A stretch of 64,000 bases of DNA from Brachypodium distachyon (Eukaryota; Streptophyta; Magnoliopsida; Poales; Poaceae), in the NCBI RefSeq assembly GCF_000005505.3, contig NC_016133.3, positions 25,915,008 through 25,979,007 of the forward strand. The letters are read 5' to 3'. Made by a program: the position numbers and the translations under genes. Numbering within the stretch: the stretch's first letter is position 1; the number at the start of each line of letters is the position of its first letter. The notes under the pieces are model-generated. The model did not search any database. It was given only the letters and a program-made list of their open reading frames with translations, and was not told the DNA's origin. Positions 21,368 through 32,012 of the stretch are shown here, piece by piece.

Positions 21368-24238
21368 TCAGGCACGGCGTCTGGGACGGCGTTCCGAGGG
21401 TGCCTGTGGCGTGGTCCAGCCATACCTATGAGGTGGCACTACGTTGCGCGGAGGAATCACGGACCCATCCTCACGATACTGTGTATCCTCCTATGTGGGG
21501 TCTGGTGGCGGAGTACTGAACATCCAGCTGTGTTGGACAGAATAGTCCTCTCCTTGAGCGTGATCCTGCTCACTACCCCACGAGGGTTCGAACAACGACG
21601 ACTGATGCCCGTAGGCTCCTGCATGTGGGAAAGTACTTAGCATTACAATTGCGTAGCAGTCACGGTAACGAACACAATAGATAGAAACATACATACCCTG
21701 TGGCTGGGTCTGTGGACGAAACTCGAAGTTCATCCTGGGACTCTGCTGGTGCTGCCACGACGAACCTCCAGCCTCAAAAGAGGGCTGCTGCTGGTGCCAC
21801 GCCGAACCTCCAGCCTAAAAAGAGGGCTGTTGCTGGTGCCGATAGTCGAAAGAAGACTGCGGCTGGTGCCACGACGAACCTCCGGCCTGCTCAGGAGGTG
21901 GTGGCCTGGGCGTCGACTGCTCTGGTAGACGTGGACGCGGGTGGTGTCGGGGGTGCGGTGCTTCCTGCTGACGTGGCCGCTGCTGGTGCGTGGAGTGACG
22001 AGGGGGCCGTACGGACGCCTGGTGGTGAACGATGTCCGAAGTGCGGGTGCACATGATAGCCGCGTAAACAGAGCGTAGCTTCTCCTCCATTCGTCTAAGC
22101 CAAGACCGGTGCGGCTCCCGTGGTAGTAGAAGTGGACCGGTCGAAAGCGAACGTCCATACACAGCGAACTCAGCCTGTAAATCCTGTGTCAACTGAGCCT
22201 GCAATTGGCACGAAGAGTATTACATATATATGGCAAAGTACGTAACAAACACATGCATTATGTTAAGAGAAGATACTTACCGCGTGCTGTCTAGAGCCTG
22301 AAGTAGACTGGCTAGGGTACATATTTTGCAAACTCGGCTCGGCTATCTCCTGGGGGTGAGAGTGCTGAATGATGGTCAATCGGGTAGCTGTCATGTACCT
22401 CTGCAAATATCCGTTGAATTGATCGAGATCAAAGGCCGCCAATGGCCAAACCCGTGTCGTCGCAGTCTCCCACTCTATGACGTACGACTGAACCCTCTGC
22501 AGCCACTGAGTCTGGGTCCTGGTACTTCCCTTCCTGGTAAATCTGAGACCGCAATAGAAAGTTGAACAATTAAATTATGGACAATTCTGGACGACAATCA
22601 TAAATTGGAGAACTGCACATACGTGTGGACGACCTGTCGAAGTGGATCCTCCGTCGGTGGAGGAACGACCAACTGGCGTGCCCTAAACTGCCTCATGACC
22701 CTCTGCTGGGCCATCTCTCCACGCAGACGTCGAAGATGATCTTTGATTTTGTCATCCAGTAAGCGTAATCTCTCGTGCAGACCGTGGACATCCCGCCAGG
22801 GTATCTATCCTCGATGGTGTCCTGTGTGTACGGCTCCCAGACAACCGCCTCAGAGTGCAACACGTCGAACTGCTCGTTGAATGATGGGTAGCAATTCCTG
22901 ACCTGATCGTGTGCAAAGCGTCTCTGTAAAAAAAAGAAGTTAGCTTCATTCATGGTTTATGTAAACTAATGTATGAATTTCACATTCGACATACCTTGCT
23001 ACGTGTCCAAATTGTCGCGAAAGTAGGCAGGTCGATGTGTTCTAAGTCAAACAACTCCTGCTCAGGGTTAGGGTGATCACCCGTAACGTCTGGTTGGCCG
23101 ATAGAAAACCTCTCCCACGACCAGAGCTGCAACAATAAAGGACATCCAAGCAGGGCTGACTTGGGCGACGCAAGCTGGCAAGCGTTGCACCTACCTCGGT
23201 ACGTAGCAGCTAAGACGGCCGAACCCCAACTCCTCTGTGTGATGTCGTCACCACAAGTTGCATTCGCGATCTCCACTGCAATAGGGATGTAGCGTGCGCT
23301 AATGGTGGTGACGTGGTTCTCGGTGAACATCACCTTCCCGAGAAGCCACATTATATATGCCTCAAGGCTCCGAGTGATCTGAGACTCAGTCATTTGGGTC
23401 TCTGGATACCCAAACTTCTGAATCTGCATGCAACAAAAACCAAGTGTTAGTAAACCCATGCAAGTATATGAGCTATGCTCTTAGATATATTAACTTAAAA
23501 CACATCGATCTAACCTTGTAATTGAGCAATCAATCTAGCTTAGGTCCGTGAGCCTCCGAGGTGAGTGGCTCAGCTCCGGCAAGAATACCTTGAAAACGTA
23601 GAGCACAAATTAACACATAGTTCCACATAGAGTACAAATTAAAACATAGGGCACGAATTAACACATACCTTGAAAGCATAGTGCCATACCCTCCTGCCAA
23701 TCAGCTGGTGCCTGCAACGGTCCTATGGGCTCACCCACCAATGGTAGTCCCAGCAGCATCGACACATCCTGGAGAGTAGGAGCCATCTCTCCCCAGTGAA
23801 AGTGAAACGTGTGTGTCTCGGGTCTCCATCTGTCCACTAAGCAGCTCAGCAGCGAGTGGTCAATTTGTACCCGTGTAGAGTTGAAGCCTCGTCGCTCGCC
23901 CTCTACCATTTCCGCACGAGTTGCCTCAACAAGTCGTGCAAAAGGTAAAAGGCCAGCCCACTTCAAACTGCATAAATAAAATGGACATGCAAGGGATGAA
24001 TAAATAAAATGGACATGCAAGGGATTATTGAATGAAATGTACATGTAAGGGGTGAATAAATAAAATGGACATGCAAGGGATGATTGAATAAATACCGCTG
24101 AATCCAGGCAGGGTGTATCATCCAATTTTCCTTAGGAGTGCGTGTGACAAGGGGCTCGACACTCCCAGAATGCGCCACCAATCGAGCAGCCCGATGCTTA
24201 CTCTCAATCTCTGGAGATAGCAATGATACTCTGTCCAT
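21368..24238 (-). pseudogene. Plant mobile domain (PMD) gene in the MULE, eight exons, inactivated
   Basis: Exons on the minus strand: 24238-24096, 23967-23669, 23588-23515, 23423-22995, 22923-22623, 22542-22281, 22198-21697, 21618-21368. All introns have GT and AG ends and phases match. The product would be about 753 residues. Exons 1-5 show the plant mobile domain (WIQRLKWAGLLPFARL, FHFHWGEMAPTLQDVSMLLG, RSLEAYIMWLLGKVMF, LLQLWSWERFSIG, WEPYT...CTRDYAYW), found in host proteins such as MAIL1/MAIN and in transposons. Exon 7 ends in Gln/Pro-rich repeats (QQPSFEAGGSSW). Inactivation: TGA at 23530-23532, TAG at 21815-21817, TAG at 21491-21493, and a one-base loss near 22715 in exon 5. The gene lies 3' of the transposase in the same orientation. 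Its function in the element is unknown. Confidence 0.85.
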
Positions 24239-24552
24239 TTTGTGCCTGCAACATTTATAAACATAGTTAGACATACAAATTAAAGTTAAGCATAGTTAAA
24301 CCGAGAGTACGTATTTAAACATAGTTGAACAAAGCGTAAAATTAACACACAGTTCCACACGGAGTACAAATTAAAACATAGGGCACAAATTAACACTTAG
24401 TTTCACAGAGTACTAAATAAAACTTAGTTCCACATAGAGTACAAATTAACACATAGTTTCACGGAGTGCAAATTAACACAAAGTTTCACATATAGTACAA
24501 ATTAAAACATAGGGTACAAATTAACACATAGTTTCACATATGCATGATAAGC
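24239..24552. repeat. AT-rich tandem phrases between transposase and PMD gene
   Basis: Repeats of ACAAATTAACACATAGTTTCAC and GAGTACAAATTAAAACATAGGG fill 24330-24540. The same phrases reappear in a PMD intron at 23595-23668. Intron 1 of the PMD gene has another short tandem set (GAATAAATAAAATGGACATGC, about four copies, 23970-24090). They probably arose by replication slippage within the element. Confidence 0.6.
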
Positions 24553-27274
24553 CTAGTTTCTTCCTCTCCCTCGTCGTCCACGTCTCCCTCTTCCACGGGC
24601 AGTAGCTCCACCAGTACCGAGAGTTGGACAATAAGTGTCCCTGTGGCCAAAATGGTTGCATAGAAAACATTGTCGTGACGGTCCTCCGGCTTCAGATTCA
24701 TCCATATCATTTCGGATGCGCCTGGACGGGCGTCTGCCTGTGCCTGTCCGCAGTAGCCCGGGGTCAGGGATGTACCGCCTTTCACCAGGGGTTACCTTAT
24801 TGAAATTGCCCATTGCACGAAACCCTAGCATCTCACCTGTCCATGTGCTAAGCACAGACTCTTTCAGGTAATAGGGAGACACAAATGAGATTGCGTCCAT
24901 CCCTAGCTGCCCGCAAGCAGCAAGTACATGTGAGCAAGGAAGGTGAAGCAACTTTGGTTTGTTGCACGTGCACTCACACGTTGGCCACGCTTCATTTCCA
25001 ATCTTCACCTCCTGTGTCCTCAATTCATTTCCAACGCCGAACTTGTCAGTTGGCAAGCGCACCTCAAACCTGTGTTCTTGATTACCGATGGCGACGACAG
25101 TATGAGACCTAGCTTTTTCCATCTTCTCATCCATGTATTTCATAATCTTTTCACAGTACGGTGTATTTGGGTTGTTCATGATATGCATTTCAGCTCTCTG
25201 TCGTCTTTCTCTAAAATACTTCACCGTGCCATGGAAAATACCCTCGACGATGGCTGTAAGTGGTAAAGCCCTATTTCCCCTCAGGACAAAGTTGTATGTC
25301 TCTGCCAGGTTAGTAGTCATGACGCCATACCTAGCGCCATGTGTGTCGTGCAGCAAAGACCACCGCTCCAGAGGCTCGTGCTCTATCCACTGCTGAAAGT
25401 TTTTAATCTGCCTCCCAACTTCTCCTAGTGCCGGGTGGGTCAAACCCTAGCAAGTCACAAAGCCCAACAGGTTCTTCCTCAGATGGTCCTGTTCCAACTG
25501 CTGTCTGTGCAGCCACTGCTGCTACGTGTGCTGCTACCGCCGCGTTTCGTGCCGCTGTCCTCTCCCTAACATGTTTCTTCGTGAACTCATCAAGATAACC
25601 ACGTATCCTAGTGTACTTCCATTGTTGGTTCTGTTTGTAGAGTTTCTTGAATAGATTCATAAGTGACTTGTTCCTGAACTGCGAGAAGTTGGCCCCCAAA
25701 TGCCGCATGCACCAACGACTCTGCATGTCCTGCCATGGAGTCTGTTCATCAGGCCCAGGGTTTGTCAGTGTCCTTATCGCACTGAGTATGCCTGCATGTC
25801 TGTCATGAAGGATGCACACATTCGGCTTATCATGCACAACTGCTCTCTTGAGCTGGCTGAAAAACCATAACCAACTTTCAGTGTTCTCACCCTCCACGAA
25901 AGCAAATGCGAGCGGAACGATTTGATTGTTGCCGTCTTGACCAATGGCGGTCAAGATCTGCCCCCTGTATTTGCCAGTGAGAAAAGTGCCATCTACGCAT
26001 AACACGGGTCGACAATGATGGAAAGCTTGGACGCATACACCGAAAGTGAAGAACAGTCGTTGCAACACCCTCACAGTTGGATACTCTGGGTGTAGGAAGT
26101 GTTGGATGTTGACATAGGTGCCTAGATTACGGGCTTGCAGTGTATGGAGAAGGCGGACAACAGAGTCGTACGAGTCAAAAAATGAACCAAATCTTTCCTC
26201 AAGAGCCCTCTGCTTAGCCCTCCAAGCCTTGCCATACGAAATGTTGTACTTAAACCTTACCCTGACCTTATGCATGATGGCCTTCACTTCCATTGCTTTG
26301 CTCTCCACTATCTCCGTGTAAAGCAACCGAGCAAGAAGCGTCGACGAGAGGTTACGATGGTCTTGAGGGATACTGGGAATGACACATGTGTGCAACACCA
26401 AGTCACTCACAACCCAATCTATGTCATACTTAGGAACATAGTCATGCACTCTCCCGGGACAATCTATTTGTTCGCACTCCATTGTCAGATATTTTTGTGA
26501 AGAGACTGTTGTTTTCAAAACCCTTTGTGTGGACATTGCCCAAGCAACTATGGCATCCTGCAGATGTTTCTTGTCACGAAATCTGGCACCCTTCGCAATG
26601 TTGTTCTGATGATATTGCCATGCAGAGTCATGCCCCTCGTTCAAGGTCATAGCTGAAGAGAAGTGCGGATTCCATGATGCAGGAATCGGCACCTCCTCTT
26701 CGTCCGACTCATGAGACTCATCGTCATAAGAACTACGACCATCTGTATCTTCATCCTCCATCTCATTCTGTAAGTGACCATCTTCTTCGTCCGCATCTGC
26801 CTCGCTAGTGTACTCATCCTCTCCTACTGCCCAGGAGCTCTGGCCTGATTCATAACCACCACCTCCAGCATTCGACACAGAGTTTGCATTGGACAAGTCA
26901 TAACTTGATTCACCCTCGGCTTCAGCTCGATTGGTCTCATGAGCGACAACCTGGATTAAGGCGATAGGTGTAGTTCCCCTTTTCTCACAACTTTCTAACC
27001 AGCGCACCCACTTTGATGTCCGGTCTATCGGCCTCAAAACCCAGAAAATATTCAAACTTGACTTGGTCCACAATGCTTGCACAAGGACGGTGTATGTTTC
27101 AGGATTGACCGCTAAACATCCTGCCAACCATTCTTGCAGCTGACTAAACGTCCATGTTTGAGGGGCTGTTAGATCCAACTCCACATACTTAAACTGACTC
27201 AGATCAGCTCCGTGCTCGGTTGCTAAGACAGTACCGGAACCGTAGTAAAAAACAAACTTCACTACACCGGACAT
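24553..27274 (-). pseudogene. MuDR-type MULE transposase (MURA), frameshifted
   Basis: Two adjoining minus-strand frames make one transposase of about 900 residues. The first (27274-25403, 623 aa) has an N-terminal region, an acidic stretch at 150-195, a MuDR/FAR1-type DNA-binding region at about 225-300 with Cys pairs, and the MULE catalytic core: Asp428 in CVDGTF and Asp491 in LHDRHAG. The second (25443-24553) supplies the third acidic residue (NLAETYN, Glu48 of that frame), a SWIM zinc finger (CEC...LPCSH, Cys156 to His172) and a C-terminal CCHC knuckle (Cys259, Cys262, His267, Cys272). The frames shift by one base near 25415 inside an otherwise continuous conserved region, so I take this as a mutation, not an intron. 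The enzyme would cut at the element ends by a DDE mechanism. Confidence 0.92.
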
Positions 27275-27295
27275 CTCTGGTGCCTAAAAAAATGT

Positions 27296-27750
27296 TTAGA
27301 CACGTCAAATACTAAGCAGTACGGCATATAAAAAATATTAAGACCGTCAAATACTAAGCAGTACGGCATATTAAAAATATTAATACGCGACAAATACTAA
27401 ACAATACGGCATATAAAAAATGTTTAGACGCGTCAAATACTAAACAGTACGGCTTATAAAAAATGTTTAGACGCGTCAAATACTAAGCAGTACGGCATAT
27501 AAAAAATATTAACACGCGTCAAATACTAAGCAGTACGGCATATAAAAAATATTAACACGCGTCAAATACTAAGCAGTACGACATATAAAATTAGAACGCG
27601 TCAAATACTAAGCAGTACAGCATATTAAAAATATTAATACGCGTCAAATACTAAGCAGTACGGCATCAGAAAAAATCTATTCTATCAAAATATATTACTA
27701 CTGGCCATAATATTTAGACGCATCAAATACTAAGCAGTACGACATTAACA
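27296..27750 (-). repeat. 43-bp minisatellite upstream of the transposase start
   Basis: About nine to ten copies of a unit of roughly 43 bases built on GTCAAATACTAAGCAGTACGG followed by CATATAAAAAATATTAA and an ACGC end. Copies differ at a few sites and one is shortened. The array begins about 20 bases upstream of the transposase ATG (27274, minus strand), so it occupies the promoter or leader position. Each unit carries a TATAAAAAA-like word. Confidence 0.88.
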
Positions 27751-28263
27751 GTTGTCCAAAATAATGAGCACTACCAAACGCTAAAACATACTTCTATATA
27801 TACATACACACGTATCATCATAAACATATACATTATAGGATAAATACGTGAGAGATTAGGATTTACCCTTGAAGCGTGTGAACCCCAACCTCGAGCAGCC
27901 TCACAGTCACCGGATGAGCACCACCACCACCTCCAAACTCCTCCAAACCACCACCATTGCCCCAACTTAGCAACACGAAATTAGCTCAAAATGTTCAACG
28001 AAAAGATTAGATCAAGGTGTCATTGGGTGCTAAATAGCAAGGGGATGCAGTTTTGTGGGTTAAACGGGATCAAAACTCACTCATTTTGGCAAGAATTTGG
28101 GGGCATTTTTGAGGAAGAAGAAGAGGAGAAGAAGAACAGAAGGTGCAGCCAGCAGGAAGAAGAAGAGGGCTCGGTGGACTGGGCTCGCGCGATGGGAAGT
28201 GAGGAAAGGAAAGGAAAAAGAGAAAAAGAAAAAAGAGAAAAGGAGATTCCCCCCGACCCAGGA
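27751..28263. other. MULE 5' spacer
   Basis: Between the minisatellite and the right TIR. 28100-28260 is purine-rich (GAAGAAGAAGAGGAGAAG). Frames here overlap antisense and are compositional. It may hold the upstream promoter of the transposase. Confidence 0.4.
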
Positions 28264-28547
28264 GGCCTGTCGGCCACGGCGAGGCCGAGTGGCCAATCGG
28301 CCTGGGCAAAGCCGATTGGGCTCAGTCGGCCAGGGCCAGGCCGACTGTCGCGAGTGGGCCCCGCGCGCGCGGCAGCCGGCCTGTAGTCGGCCTGGCCGGG
28401 GCCGATGGGGCATACTCGACTTGGGCCAGGCCGACTGGGCCCAATCGGCCTTGCCCAGCCCGAGGCCGTATTATTTTTGAGATTTTTGAAAAACACGTAT
28501 TATTTTCGGAAATGATTAAAAAAATTATATTATTTAAGAAAATTAGC
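28264..28547 (-). repeat. Right terminal inverted repeat of the MULE
   Basis: Inverse of 19582-19865: the reverse complement starts GCTAATTTTCTTAAATAATA and continues through AAAATCTCAAAAATAATACG into the TCGGCC-rich part. Identity by eye is high in the first 100 bases and lower inward. Confidence 0.85.
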
Positions 28548-28556
28548 TCATCAGTG

Positions 28557-29274
28557 TCCCACGCGACTTGAACAAGCCATCCGAACTCAAAAAAAAAACG
28601 TTTGGCGGCAGTTATTCCTTCCTGGGTCGTCTTCCTCCTCTCTTGCCACCGCCGGCTCCGTCAATGACCGTGGCCGCCGCCGCCTGCAGGAGCCCCGGCC
28701 GCCGGCCCGTCCCTGACCCTGACCTCCAATCGTGGGTCCATCGCCCCTAGCCGCCGCCTCCCTGGTCCCTGGCCGCCCCCGACCTCGCCCTCGACCGCCC
28801 CTGGCCACTTCCCTCGTCCCTAGTCGCTTCTCTTGTCCCTGGCGCTTCTCTTGTCCCAAGCCGCCCCGACCTCGCCCTGGCCGCCAACGACCGCTTCCAT
28901 CATCCGTGGCTGCCACCGACCGCGCCCATCCAGAGCTCCATCCGGAAGACCGTTTAACTTAATCGGCTCGTTGATTGATGAGGATTGAGTCTTAGGCTTT
29001 AATTTGAGAAAAACCGGTTTGGAATTTGGGGATTGGATGGTGATTTAACCAGGCATATGCGTAGGGTTTTTGTGTGTTTTTGTCGTGCGAGAGGAGGAAG
29101 ATGAACGGGAGCTTGGTTGGGCTAGGGTAGATGTGCCAGAAATGGGCCAGGTGTAGAAGATTCCGTTTTACGGATTACGTATTCGCGATTTGGTCCGCGC
29201 GTGTCAAATTGAAACCAGAAAGCACGATATGAGTAGACCGAATACGCATTTTTTCGGGTCAAAAATTTCAATAA
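28557..29274. other. Right part of the small TIR element
   Basis: GC-rich at 28610-28960 (CCGCCGCC, CGTCCCTGGCC repeats), then AT-rich. Frames of about 75-110 residues overlap on both strands and show no domain. It might be a captured host exon, since 28610-28960 reads like a grass first exon by composition, but I cannot identify it. Confidence 0.4.
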
Positions 29275-29292
29275 CTGCTAGAGTTGCTCTAA

Positions 29293-29580
29293 CAAATTGC
29301 TTGTGGTACTGGACAATTAGTTAGTTAATGCCTCCAAATGTTCCTTCTTGTTTGGTAAGGTGCGTGAAGATACGAGAGTCTACATAAAGGATATTCTGCA
29401 AGTAGAGCATGACAGTTTTGAAGAAAAAAACTTGGGTATCCCAATCCCCGAAGAAAGAATGAATAAGGGAAAATTTCAGTGTTCAAAAGAAGCTTGCTGA
29501 ACACCTCATGTATATATAGTGGGGTGATAATCATCTTTCCCAGTGTGGTAAAGAAGGAGTAATGATTGAAACAGTCGAAT
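29293..29580 (+). pseudogene. LINE A, reverse transcriptase fragment 2
   Basis: Continues LINE A after the TIR element: NASKCSFLFG, then FEEKNLGIPIPEERMNKGKF, then (shifted) the sequence around GDNHLSQCGKEG. These match the block downstream of the FADD motif of plant LINE reverse transcriptases (a K/LGxPxPxGRMxKGKF type motif). Stops and shifts interrupt it. It is cut by LINE B at the target site AAGCCCCTAC. Confidence 0.75.
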
Positions 29581-29590
29581 AAGCCCCTAC

Positions 29591-30530
29591 ATTTTTTTTG
29601 AAAAAGAGGGAATACCCCCGGCCTCTGCATAATATTATTAAGCCAAAATATGTACCATCAATCTCACTTACAACTCACAATAGCTCAAAAGTAAAACAAA
29701 TAGGCTGCAAATATCATCCATTATCCAGCCTACCTACGGCGCGCCACCCAAACCGGCTGTAGAACTCCCGTGCTACCATCTTCATACGGCTGCACCCAGA
29801 TTCCATAGATTCCTTGGCTACCATCGAAAGCAGCGGGGACCAAGAATGGAGCCAGTACGTCGCCCCAAAGAGCACCTGCAAAAAATTGGAAGCTTTCTTT
29901 TTGTTAAAAACTGAATCATTCCGACAATTCCAAATGGACCAACAAATCGCACAAGACCCAACAAGGATGACAGATTTGAGAGAGTTCTCCATCCCATTAA
30001 ACCAACGACCGAACATATTTGTGACGCAAGTGGGATGCGGGAGATTAAAAGTCACAAAGACCACTCTCCACACTAAGCGAGCCAGAGGGCAATCAAAAAA
30101 ATAAATGATGGATAGTTTCAGTTTGATCACAAAAAACACATTTTTTAGATCCATGCCAATTCTTTTGAGCTAAATTATCCTTAGCCACCACAATCCCACG
30201 ACACAGGAGCCAAGCAAAGATCTTTATCTGGAGAGCGATCTTAAGCTTCCAAATAATCTTATGACGAAATTGACAATCCGTATTAATCAAATACTGATAA
30301 TAAGCTTTTACAGAGTATGACCCCGAGGAAGACAACACCCAGGGAAACGAATCCGGTTGGTCTAGAAGCTGAACCGAAGCAAGTTTGGCACACAACTCCT
30401 CCTAGATAGCCACTCTTGTCCCAACTATATTTCTTCTAAAGACAATATTCGGTGTCATGGTGTTCAATACCTCAGCCACCGATGCCTGACGGTCCATCGC
30501 AATCATGTAAAGCGAAGGAAATTGATCTTT
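29591..30530 (-). mobile_element. LINE B, 5'-truncated, 940 bp, with 10-bp target duplication
   Basis: The minus strand encodes the C-terminal zinc-binding part (zf-RVT) of a plant LINE ORF2: IIWKLKIALQIKIFAWLLCR, KDNLAQKNWHGSKKCVFCDQ and TIHHLFFDCPLARLVWRVVF, followed by a tail ending near 29714. Between 30093 and 30154 the frame shifts once. The 3' end abuts a short T run on the plus strand (29592-29599), the remains of the poly(A) tail. AAGCCCCTAC is repeated exactly at 29581-29590 and 30531-30540. 5' truncation is the usual result of incomplete reverse transcription. Confidence 0.93.
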
Positions 30531-30540
30531 AAGCCCCTAC

Positions 30541-30695
30541 GTATGTATTTGGGGCTTTCACATTCCCGGTCGTTACTTTGTGAAGATCTGATGAAGTTAA
30601 TCATAGATTACGGGTGGGGATTAGAGAATGGTTGTCGCAAAACACATTTGGTAGCCTAGAACGGTAAGTTGAGACCACAAAATTAAAGGGGGGCA
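30541..30695 (+). pseudogene. LINE A, fragment 3
   Basis: Directly after the LINE B duplication the plus strand resumes LINE A coding: FGAFTFPVV, EDLMKLIIDYGWGLENG and KTHLVA, matching the W-W-G region after the RT core of grass LINEs. The signal fades near 30695, where gypsy O sequence begins. Confidence 0.65.
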
Positions 30696-30699
30696 AAAT

Positions 30700-31442
30700 A
30701 AAGGAGGGCCGCATCGTAGCACGCCTTCGTGGGCCTCAGATTAGCAGGCCGTCATGGTCCGCTTGGTGTATAGTAGCAGGCCACATAGTTGTATTTATTA
30801 TCGGTCCGCAAACATACCGAGTGATGCGGGGGGCGCCCGATCTTCACGATGTAGGATCTCCATGAGCACGATAACTAGTGCCACCTGAAGGATACGGTGA
30901 TGAACATCGACTCCAACCAACGACACTCTTGGGTATCTAGCTGCGAACAGCCAAGACGATAGTGTAACCTGACGATCTTGACGCCAACCACCACCTGTGC
31001 AATGACCTGCAACAAGTGTTCGCCCAACCACACTTTAAGTTTCCAATCCACACAACCACGCAAAAAGTTGGAATCACGGAGAGGCTGCCGTCGAACGACC
31101 ACTTCTGCAATCTCACAAGGCAAGTTTTATAGGAGCAAAGGGATAGAGAACTCTCAAACAAGATTCGAGTTGCTCATAGCTAACCAATTCTGAAATCAAA
31201 TTGCCAAAGAGTTGCGATTGAGGTGGGGGAAGGCGTATTTGTAGTAGGAACATCCCTCCTAGCTTAGGTGTGATACCAGTCTAAAATGTGGGATCAAAAG
31301 GGTGGTAATCAGGTTGGAGAGGGGCGAGCAATATGAAGTCTCGCGCAGCATTTAATGCCCTCAACAACTTGCATTGGAACTCTCATATCTTTTAACTCAA
31401 GACTTCAAATGACGTGCCGTTTGATTTTCCTGAAAGTAGACT
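30700..31442 (-). repeat. Probable 3' LTR region of gypsy O
   Basis: On the minus strand this follows the 3' end of the O polyprotein. It has no frame of note and includes a possible promoter area around 31220-31250. I could not fix clean TG and CA ends, so the LTR borders are open. Assigned from position only. Confidence 0.45.
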
Positions 31443-32007
31443 TCATATGATGTCCATATTTAACCCCCAAATGTTCTTGACACGTACATAATCATGCGAA
31501 ATGTTGCAGCAAGATTGGGGATGAATTCTGGAGCTGCTCATGCATCGTTTGATGGTCGGGGCAGCATGCTTGGTTTTGTGTCGTAAACCGGAGAACAAGT
31601 AGCACACTAGACTTACTAGTATAAAGTTCTCATTGATATCATCATTAGGAGCAGCAAGGAGCAAATTCACCTATTGTAGTATTTGTTTAGCGCGGCTCCT
31701 TGTCATCGGACCCAAATATGTCTTCTTTGTTGATGTTTCAACTTCCAGCGGTGCTTCTTCATGAGGAGAAGATGATGAACGAGGCGAACCAGGGATGTCC
31801 TCATCATCCTCCCCTCTTCAAAAGGAGTCGTCCTCGACTCTTGATCCTCTTGATAGATGTATGGAGACAGTTCAGCAACGTTGAATGTTGGACTTACACA
31901 ATAATCTTCAGGAAGCTCGATCTTGTAAGCATTGTCATTGATTTTGGACAACACATTGAATGGTCCATCTCCACGAGGCATTAACTTGGATTGCATTTTT
32001 CTGGAAA
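31443..32007 (-). pseudogene. Gypsy O pol, C-terminal part after integrase
   Basis: Minus-strand coding with KSKLMPRGDG-like text (written QSKLMPRGDGPFNVL), then KINDNAYKIELPEDYCVSPT and FNVAELSPY. This is the conserved integrase C-terminal/chromo-like region of grass Ty3-gypsy pol. After a stop and frameshift at about 31690 the tail continues as NLLLAAPNDDINENFIL. It is separated from the rest of pol (44787-46594) by the X insertion at 32013-44781. Confidence 0.85.
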
Positions 32008-32012
32008 CCGAT

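Larger units (their letters stand above)
19582..28547 (-). mobile_element. Mutator-like element (MULE), 8966 bp, three genes
   Basis: Termini GCTAATTTT...AAAATTAGC are flanked by the perfect 9-bp duplication TCATCAGTG at 19573-19581 and 28548-28556, the hallmark of Mutator insertion. Terminal inverted repeats of about 284 bp (19582-19865 and 28264-28547) are filled with TCGGCC(T/A)GGCC motifs. Three genes lie inside, all on the minus strand: transposase (24553-27274), a plant mobile domain gene (21368-24238) and a GRF zinc-finger gene (20307-20967). The element sits in the small TIR element at 19415-29289. The transposase is frameshifted and the PMD gene carries stops, so this copy is not autonomous now. 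Confidence 0.93.
19415..29289. mobile_element. Small TIR DNA element split by the MULE
   Basis: The ends are inverted copies: GAGCAACTCTAGCAG at 19415 and CTGCTAGAGTTGCTC ending at 29289. They sit between the two halves of LINE A. The flanks CAA (19412-19414) and TAA (29290-29292) could be a diverged 3-bp target duplication of the PIF/Harbinger type. Without the MULE the element is about 0.9 kb: 19415-19581 plus 28557-29289. It encodes nothing recognisable, so it is probably non-autonomous. Superfamily is an inference from the possible 3-bp duplication. Confidence 0.65.

Noticed and set aside
31443..31670. Separate 75-residue gene
   Set aside because: It is the frameshifted tail of gypsy O pol (NDDINENFIL context), not an independent gene.
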